From assembly GCA_002733485.1 (NCBI GenBank), contig NVVU01000002.1:49484-60496 (forward strand): a stretch of 11,013 nt of DNA, read 5' to 3'. Positions within the stretch are counted from its first letter, which is position 1; each line of letters begins with the position of its first letter. This document shows, one piece after another, positions 7,916-11,013 of the stretch. Source of the DNA: Robiginitomaculum sp. GTDB lineage: Bacteria; Pseudomonadota; Alphaproteobacteria; Caulobacterales; Maricaulaceae. The position numbers were made by a program, and so were the translations under genes. The notes under the pieces were generated by a model, which was not told where the DNA came from, ran no database searches, and worked only from the letters and a program-made list of their open reading frames with translations.

Positions 7916-7957
7916 AGGCCGTATGGTCCATAGCATTTTCTATGATCCAGACGGCCT
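7916..7957 (-). promoter_or_regulatory. Imperfect palindrome / RNA hairpin in the gltD leader
   Basis: Two 18-base arms (7916-7933 and 7940-7957) are complementary at 15 of 18 positions around a 6-base loop. In the gltD transcript the stem has 7 outer pairs (AGGCCGU/ACGGCCU), a 1x1 mismatch, 3 pairs, a 2x2 internal loop and 5 pairs closing loop AAAAUG. It ends 19 bases before the ATG, just ahead of the GGAG ribosome-binding site. It could be an operator for a dimeric regulator or an RNA structure. No T-run follows, so it is not a terminator. I found no convincing sigma-70 or sigma-54 promoter for gltD. Confidence 0.55.
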
Positions 7958-7960
7958 TGA

Positions 7961-7983
7961 CCAAATGGCTTTTGCCAAATGGC
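7961..7983 (-). repeat. Tandem GCCATTTGG motif upstream of gltD
   Basis: On the minus strand GCCATTTGG occurs twice, at 7983-7975 and 7969-7961, with a 14-base period and an intervening CAAAA. GCCATTTG also occurs once on the plus strand at 8138-8145. This could be a regulator binding site for gltBD or chance. Nothing identifies a protein. Confidence 0.3.
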
Positions 7984-8155
7984 ACTGGAAGGACAATGAT
8001 CCTTCGGACGTTCCCTCTCATTACCGGCGGCCTTATCGGCTGTTCTGTGGCGCGTCGGCACAATGACCTAGTGCGCGCCCGCTTCGGCAAATGATGGAAT
8101 TATCCTAATTGGCATTTTTGCAAAGTGCAAGTTTATGCCATTTGACGTGACAAAA

Positions 8156-8183
8156 GTGACACATTTGTGCGTAGATATATAAA
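8156..8183 (+). promoter_or_regulatory. Candidate sigma-70 promoter of the thr operon
   Basis: GTGACA (8156-8161) is one base from the TTGACA -35 consensus and lies 16 bases before TATAAA (8178-8183). The predicted start is near 8190, about 98 bases ahead of the leader-peptide ATG. A better -35 hexamer, TTGACG (8142-8147), has no -10 at proper spacing. It is the best candidate in the 7897-8287 gap for rightward transcription. Confidence 0.45.
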
Positions 8184-8191
8184 AGGATGCA

Positions 8192-8221
8192 GCATGGGGG
8201 TTGATCTTTCCTACCCCATGC
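8192..8221 (+). other. 8-bp perfect stem-loop near the predicted 5' end of the thr leader RNA
   Basis: GCATGGGG (8192-8199) and CCCCATGC (8214-8221) are exact complements around a 14-base loop. If transcription begins near 8190, this hairpin would cap the 5' end of the leader RNA, possibly stabilising it. The same palindrome in DNA could be an operator overlapping the start site. The pairing is certain; the role is unknown. Confidence 0.4.
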
Positions 8222-8287
8222 ATTTAGAGAACGTTTACCAGTTGGCGTCATGTTAGCTGGAGAACTATTGTGGACAGGATAAAGCCC

Positions 8288-8410
8288 ATGCGCCTTTCGC
8301 GCCAAATGTCTTTAAATCTTTCCAGCGGACGCAGTGCGCGGCCGCAATCTACCATGCCCGGTACCATTACAATTATTACAACAGGCCTCACACGGGGCGG
8401 TTTGGAATGA
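8288..8410 (+). CDS. thrL: thr operon leader peptide (Thr/Ile-rich), 40 aa
   Basis: This short reading frame is a ribosome sensor rather than a functional protein. The ATG at 8288 has AGGA 8 bases upstream. Other in-frame ATGs lie at 8306 and 8354, and starting at 8354 would give only 18 residues. Residues 26-32 are T-I-T-I-I-T-T, encoded ACC ATT ACA ATT ATT ACA ACA (8363-8383), followed by GLTRGGLE and TGA at 8408. Six of the last 19 residues before the stop, including one at residue 35 and one at 22, are Thr. The run closely resembles the ThrL control region of E. coli. It sits directly before an intrinsic terminator and the aspartate kinase-homoserine dehydrogenase gene. Ribosomes starved of charged tRNA-Thr or tRNA-Ile would stall here and favour read-through. 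I see the peptide, terminator and context directly; regulation is inferred from the classical mechanism. Confidence 0.85.
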   Translation: MRLSRQMSLNLSSGRSARPQSTMPGTITIITTGLTRGGLE

Positions 8411-8450
8411 TCTAGGGTATTTGCAAAATTGATCGTTTTAAACCCGCTCC
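8394..8450 (+). promoter_or_regulatory. Alternative (antiterminator-type) pairing in the thr leader
   Basis: GGGGCGGTTT (8394-8403), inside the last codons of the leader peptide, can pair with AAACCCGCTCC (8440-8450). That gives ten pairs, one of them G-U, with one bulged C. AAACCCGC occurs twice, at 8440-8447 and 8454-8461, and both copies complement GCGGGTTT at 8464-8471. GCCC (8356-8359) could also pair with GGGC (8395-8398) as a protector stem. These competing pairings have the form of an attenuator switch. Which ones exclude the terminator is not resolved by eye. Confidence 0.5.
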
Positions 8451-8452
8451 GC

Positions 8453-8474
8453 AAAACCCGCAGGCGGGTTTTTT
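8453..8474 (+). terminator. Rho-independent terminator (thr attenuator)
   Basis: AAAACCCG (8453-8460), loop CAGG, and CGGGTTTT (8465-8472) form a perfect 8-pair stem that runs into a six-T tract (8469-8474). It begins 42 bases after the leader stop codon and ends 28 bases before the start codon of the fused kinase-dehydrogenase gene, the standard place for an amino-acid attenuator. Confidence 0.9.
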
Positions 8475-8502
8475 AATGCGCGCACCTTCTGGAGAAACAA
8501 AA

Positions 8503-10275
8503 ATGCGTCCGACCATAGTAAAAAATAACCAGCCACTACCATCAAACCTCGCGGTACTAAAATTTGGCGGCTCGGTTCTGGGTGATGCTCAGGCCGTGCA
8601 TTCGGCAGCGCACGAAATTTACCGCTTTGTGCGGCGCGGCGAAAAGGTCATTGCCGTGGTGTCAGCCATTGCCGGGGAAACGGACGCCTTAATGACGCTG
8701 GCCAGGGATGTTGGCGGCTGTGAGAATGCACCGGGTAAAGCTTCGTTATTACGACTGGGTGAAATTCGTGCCGCTGCGCTTCTTGCACTGGCACTGGAGC
8801 GTGTCGGCCTGGATGCTCGCGCAGTGGATCCGGCCGAAATTGATCTTCGCGCCGAAGGTAGCCCCGATGATGCCGGGCTTTGCGGGTTGAACCATGATCG
8901 TCTGGCCGCCCTTCTAGCCGCCCATGAAGTGCTGATTGTGCCGGGCTTTAGCGGCGTTCTGGAAAACGGCCAACCGGCTTTACTGGGCCGTGGCGGCACC
9001 GATCTTAGTGCCGTTTATCTGGGCGTGGCGCTTAATGCCAAGCGAGTGCGCCTGATCAAGGATGTGGACGGGCTTTATGCCGGCGATCCGAAAACCGACC
9101 CCAATCCCCGCCGCTTTAGCCAGATCAATTGGGAAGATGCCCGTGAGATCTGTGGTCATTCCATTCAGGGTCATGCATTGGAGTATGCACAGAAGCATGA
9201 TCTGCGGCTGGAAATTGCGGCCTCGGCCCGGGCTTTTGATACCCGTATTGCCCCAAACAGCACCTCCTCTCATGCCCCGGCCCAGACCCGCAAACTGAAA
9301 GTGGCGCTACTTGGTTTTGGCACGGTGGGCGAAGGCGTTTATGCGCATCTGGACCGTCATCAGGACCTGTTTGAAGTCAGTGGCATTCTGGTTCGTGATG
9401 CTGCTAAAGAGCGTGACAGCAATGCCCCGGCCCATCTGATCAGCACCGATGCCAGCGAAGTCTTTGCTACCCGCCCTGATATTGTGGTGGAAATGATTGG
9501 CGGCGTGGATGCGGCGGATGCCTTTATCCTGAACGCCTTTTTTGGCGGTGCCGACGTGGTTTCGGCCAATAAGGCGGTAATGGCCGCCAATTTTGACAAT
9601 CTGAATGCGGCCTCTGCCCGCGCCGGGCGTGCCCTGCGCTACAGCGCGGCGGTGGGCGGCGGCGTCCCCATGCTGGAGGCGCTGGACCAGGCCCGCGAAG
9701 AAGGCGGAATTGTTTCGGTGCAAGGGGTGATAAACGGCACGGCGAATTTCATTCTGGATCGCCTTGCCGAAGGCTGCCCGTTTGATCAGGCCGTATCTGA
9801 AGCCCAGGAAAAAGGCTTTGCCGAGGCCGACCCGTCGGCGGATCTGGATGGCGATGATGCGGCGGCAAAACTGTGCCTTATGGCTCGTCATGGCTTCGAG
9901 ATGCCGTTGCGCGCCAGTCAGATCAGCCTGGAAAGTCTCAGCGACCTTGATCAGGCCAGCATTGATGCGGCCCGCCAGGAAGGCAAGGTTATCCGACAGA
10001 TCAGTGAGATCCGCCGCGATGCCAAAGGCGCGCTTAAGGCCAGTGTCTCTTTGAAGACCCTGGAAAAGGATCATTATCTGGCTGCTGCCAAAGGCGAGCA
10101 GAACCGCCTTGTCATCAACCTGCAAAATGGGCAAAACCTATCTTTACGTGGCAAGGGCGCGGGTCGCTGGCCAACGGCCGAGGCGGTGATGGCTGATCTT
10201 TTGGACATTCATCGTCTGCGCGGCCAATATGAAGAAAATATAAGCGTGCGTGCACCGGAACCGGCCTGCGCGTAA
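8503..10275 (+). CDS. thrA: Bifunctional aspartate kinase-homoserine dehydrogenase lacking ACT domains
   Basis: The fusion enzyme would catalyse the first and third steps from aspartate to threonine and methionine: aspartate phosphorylation, and reduction of aspartate semialdehyde to homoserine. The 590 residues comprise an amino-acid kinase domain (about 15-250). It carries KFGGSV (20-25), AVVSAIAGETDAL (51-63), GRGGTDLSA (162-170) and KDVDGLYAGDP (186-196). A short Ser/Pro/Ala linker (about 250-263) follows, then a homoserine dehydrogenase (264-590). This has GFGTVGEG (271-278), SANKAVMA (354-361), NGTANFIL (411-418), AEADPSADLDGDDAAAKL (440-457) and GKGAGRWPTAEAVMADLLDI (550-569). E. coli ThrA is about 820 residues with two ACT domains between the catalytic parts; here there is none, nor a C-terminal ACT. 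The ATG at 8503 with GGAG 8 bases upstream was preferred to the in-frame ATG at 8476, which lies in the terminator tail. The next gene, thrB, begins 26 bases later. Confidence 0.9.
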   Translation: MRPTIVKNNQPLPSNLAVLKFGGSVLGDAQAVHSAAHEIYRFVRRGEKVIAVVSAIAGETDALMTLARDVGGCENAPGKASLLRLGEIRAAALLALALERVGLDARAVDPAEIDLRAEGSPDDAGLCGLNHDRLAALLAAHEVLIVPGFSGVLENGQPALLGRGGTDLSAVYLGVALNAKRVRLIKDVDGLYAGDPKTDPNPRRFSQINWEDAREICGHSIQGHALEYAQKHDLRLEIAASARAFDTRIAPNSTSSHAPAQTRKLKVALLGFGTVGEGVYAHLDRHQDLFEVSGILVRDAAKERDSNAPAHLISTDASEVFATRPDIVVEMIGGVDAADAFILNAFFGGADVVSANKAVMAANFDNLNAASARAGRALRYSAAVGGGVPMLEALDQAREEGGIVSVQGVINGTANFILDRLAEGCPFDQAVSEAQEKGFAEADPSADLDGDDAAAKLCLMARHGFEMPLRASQISLESLSDLDQASIDAARQEGKVIRQISEIRRDAKGALKASVSLKTLEKDHYLAAAKGEQNRLVINLQNGQNLSLRGKGAGRWPTAEAVMADLLDIHRLRGQYEENISVRAPEPACA

Positions 10276-10301
10276 ACGCGCGGGCAGGGTAGGGGTTATC
10301 A

Positions 10302-11013
10302 GTGACGCACCATATTGTGAGCGCGCGCGCGCCGGCCAGCATTGGAAATGTCGCGGCCGGTTTTGATTGCCTGGGTTTAGCCTTTGGCGCCGCCTGGGAT
10401 GAAGTTTCTGCCCATAAAATGAACGGTGATACCATCGCCAGCCTTGGTGCGGTCAGCGGTCTGGTCTGTACGCTGCCGGACGTGGTGATGCGCAATACGG
10501 CCCTTCGTGCCGCGCAGGCGGTGCTGGACAAAGCGGGGGCCGATTTTGGCGCGCGTCTGGATGTTGTCAAAGGCATTCCCATGAGCGCTGGCATGGGCGG
10601 CTCGGCGGCCTCAGCGGTGGCGGCCGCACTGGCAGTGAATGCGCTTTTGCCAACCCCTCTTTCACAGGATGATCTTTTCATATGCGCCATGCACGGCGAA
10701 GCCGCCTCGGCCGACCCGCCCCCCCCTGATAATGTGGCGGCGGTGCTTTATGGCGGGCTGGTGCTGATCGGCGAAGGCATGCCACAAAAGATCACTCCCA
10801 TTCCTTTACCTGAAAACATCTCCTGTGTGCTGTTTCACCCCGATCTGAAGGTTAAAACCGATGATGCGCGTAATATCCTGACCCCCAACGTGGCGCTGCC
10901 CAGGGCGGTGGCGCAAATGCGCCATGTGGGCGGGTTTATCGCCGGGTGCTTTATGAATGACCCGGGCATGATCCGACAAAACCTGCGCGATGGTCTGATA
11001 GAGCCACAACGGG
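10302..11013 (+). CDS. thrB: Homoserine kinase, GHMP family, N-terminal 237 residues (runs off the window edge)
   Basis: Homoserine kinase phosphorylates homoserine with ATP, the step before threonine synthase, in the cytoplasm. The GTG start has AGGGG (10291-10295) 6 bases upstream. The N-terminus carries the GHMP signature ARAPASIGNVAAGFDCLG (8-25), with Asn16 in the homoserine-binding position. The ATP-binding motif is GIPMSAGMGGSAASAVAAAL (91-110). Then come PDNVAAVLYGG (142-152) and FHPDLKVKTDDARNILTP, which matches the E. coli ThrB stretch ending in STAEARAILP. The family is about 300-320 residues, so roughly 70-80 are missing past the edge. The usual His just before the DNV motif is replaced by a four-proline run (139-142) encoded partly by eight consecutive C. 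It follows thrA by 26 bases and is probably co-transcribed. The GHMP type is notable because many alphaproteobacteria use the unrelated APH-fold homoserine kinase. Confidence 0.9.
   Translation, partial: MTHHIVSARAPASIGNVAAGFDCLGLAFGAAWDEVSAHKMNGDTIASLGAVSGLVCTLPDVVMRNTALRAAQAVLDKAGADFGARLDVVKGIPMSAGMGGSAASAVAAALAVNALLPTPLSQDDLFICAMHGEAASADPPPPDNVAAVLYGGLVLIGEGMPQKITPIPLPENISCVLFHPDLKVKTDDARNILTPNVALPRAVAQMRHVGGFIAGCFMNDPGMIRQNLRDGLIEPQR

Noticed and set aside
7897..8061. N-terminal extension of gltD from an ATG at 8061
   Set aside because: It would add 55 residues unlike GltD and run through the leader hairpin. The ATG at 7896 has a good GGAG site and gives the standard 472 residues.
7879..8094. 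Possible 71-residue plus-strand gene over the gltD leader
   Set aside because: It overlaps the gltD start, has no recognisable features, and its reading frame includes the palindrome, which better explains the sequence.
8142..8147. TTGACG as the -35 box of the thr promoter
   Set aside because: No acceptable -10 lies 15-19 bases downstream; the nearest TATATA begins 28 bases away.
8250..8282. Ten-codon ORF upstream of the thr leader peptide
   Set aside because: It has only one Thr codon and no clear ribosome-binding site; the 8288 ORF is far better supported.
8476..8502. Earlier thrA start at 8476
   Set aside because: This ATG lies two bases after the terminator T-run with no room for a ribosome-binding site. 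The ATG at 8503 has GGAG at an 8-base distance.
9307..10134. Open frame of 275 codons on the minus strand opposite thrA
   Set aside because: It is an antisense shadow of the homoserine dehydrogenase coding sequence with no motifs of its own.
10321..10332. GCGCGCGCGCGC run at the start of thrB as a repeat element
   Set aside because: It encodes Ala-Arg-Ala in the conserved GHMP N-terminus and is explained by codon use.

Overview
The window looks like part of an alphaproteobacterial chromosome with moderately high GC. The evidence is the close match of PspA, PspF, GltB and GltD to proteobacterial families, a CCGG-centred hairpin repeat of a kind I associate with alphaproteobacterial intergenic regions, and codon use. 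I cannot name a genus. I see no phage, transposon, plasmid, CRISPR, tRNA or rRNA signature; this is housekeeping and stress-response DNA with unusually readable regulation.

Positions 1-1829 form a phage-shock (psp) locus. On the minus strand a 54-residue membrane-anchored small protein (416-580) precedes pspA (368 down to the window edge). A near-perfect sigma-54 promoter (638-653) reads towards both. Divergently, pspF (786-1829) encodes the sigma-54 activator. The AT-rich gap between them holds repeated GTG..AATAACA-like motifs at the distance expected for PspF enhancer sites.

Positions 1830-1960 separate the convergent pspF and gltB and hold an 80-bp element of two mutually inverted hairpins. 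Positions 1961-7896 carry gltD then gltB on the minus strand with a 4-base ATGA overlap. Together they encode the two subunits of NADPH glutamate synthase (GOGAT), which with glutamine synthetase assimilates ammonia. The gltD leader contains a strong imperfect hairpin (7916-7957).

Positions 7897-8502 are a 606-bp divergent control region. Reading right, it has a candidate sigma-70 promoter, a 5' hairpin, and a 40-codon leader peptide (8288-8410) with a Thr/Ile-rich run. A Rho-independent terminator (8453-8474) follows, ending just before the first structural gene. This is the layout of a thr operon attenuator.

Positions 8503-11013 hold the operon it would control. First is a bifunctional aspartate kinase-homoserine dehydrogenase (8503-10275) that lacks the usual ACT regulatory domains. 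Next is a GHMP-type homoserine kinase (10302 to the window edge). The order leader-thrA-thrB matches the enterobacterial thrLABC arrangement. The most notable inference is that threonine control may rest on attenuation of the RNA rather than on allosteric inhibition of the enzyme.
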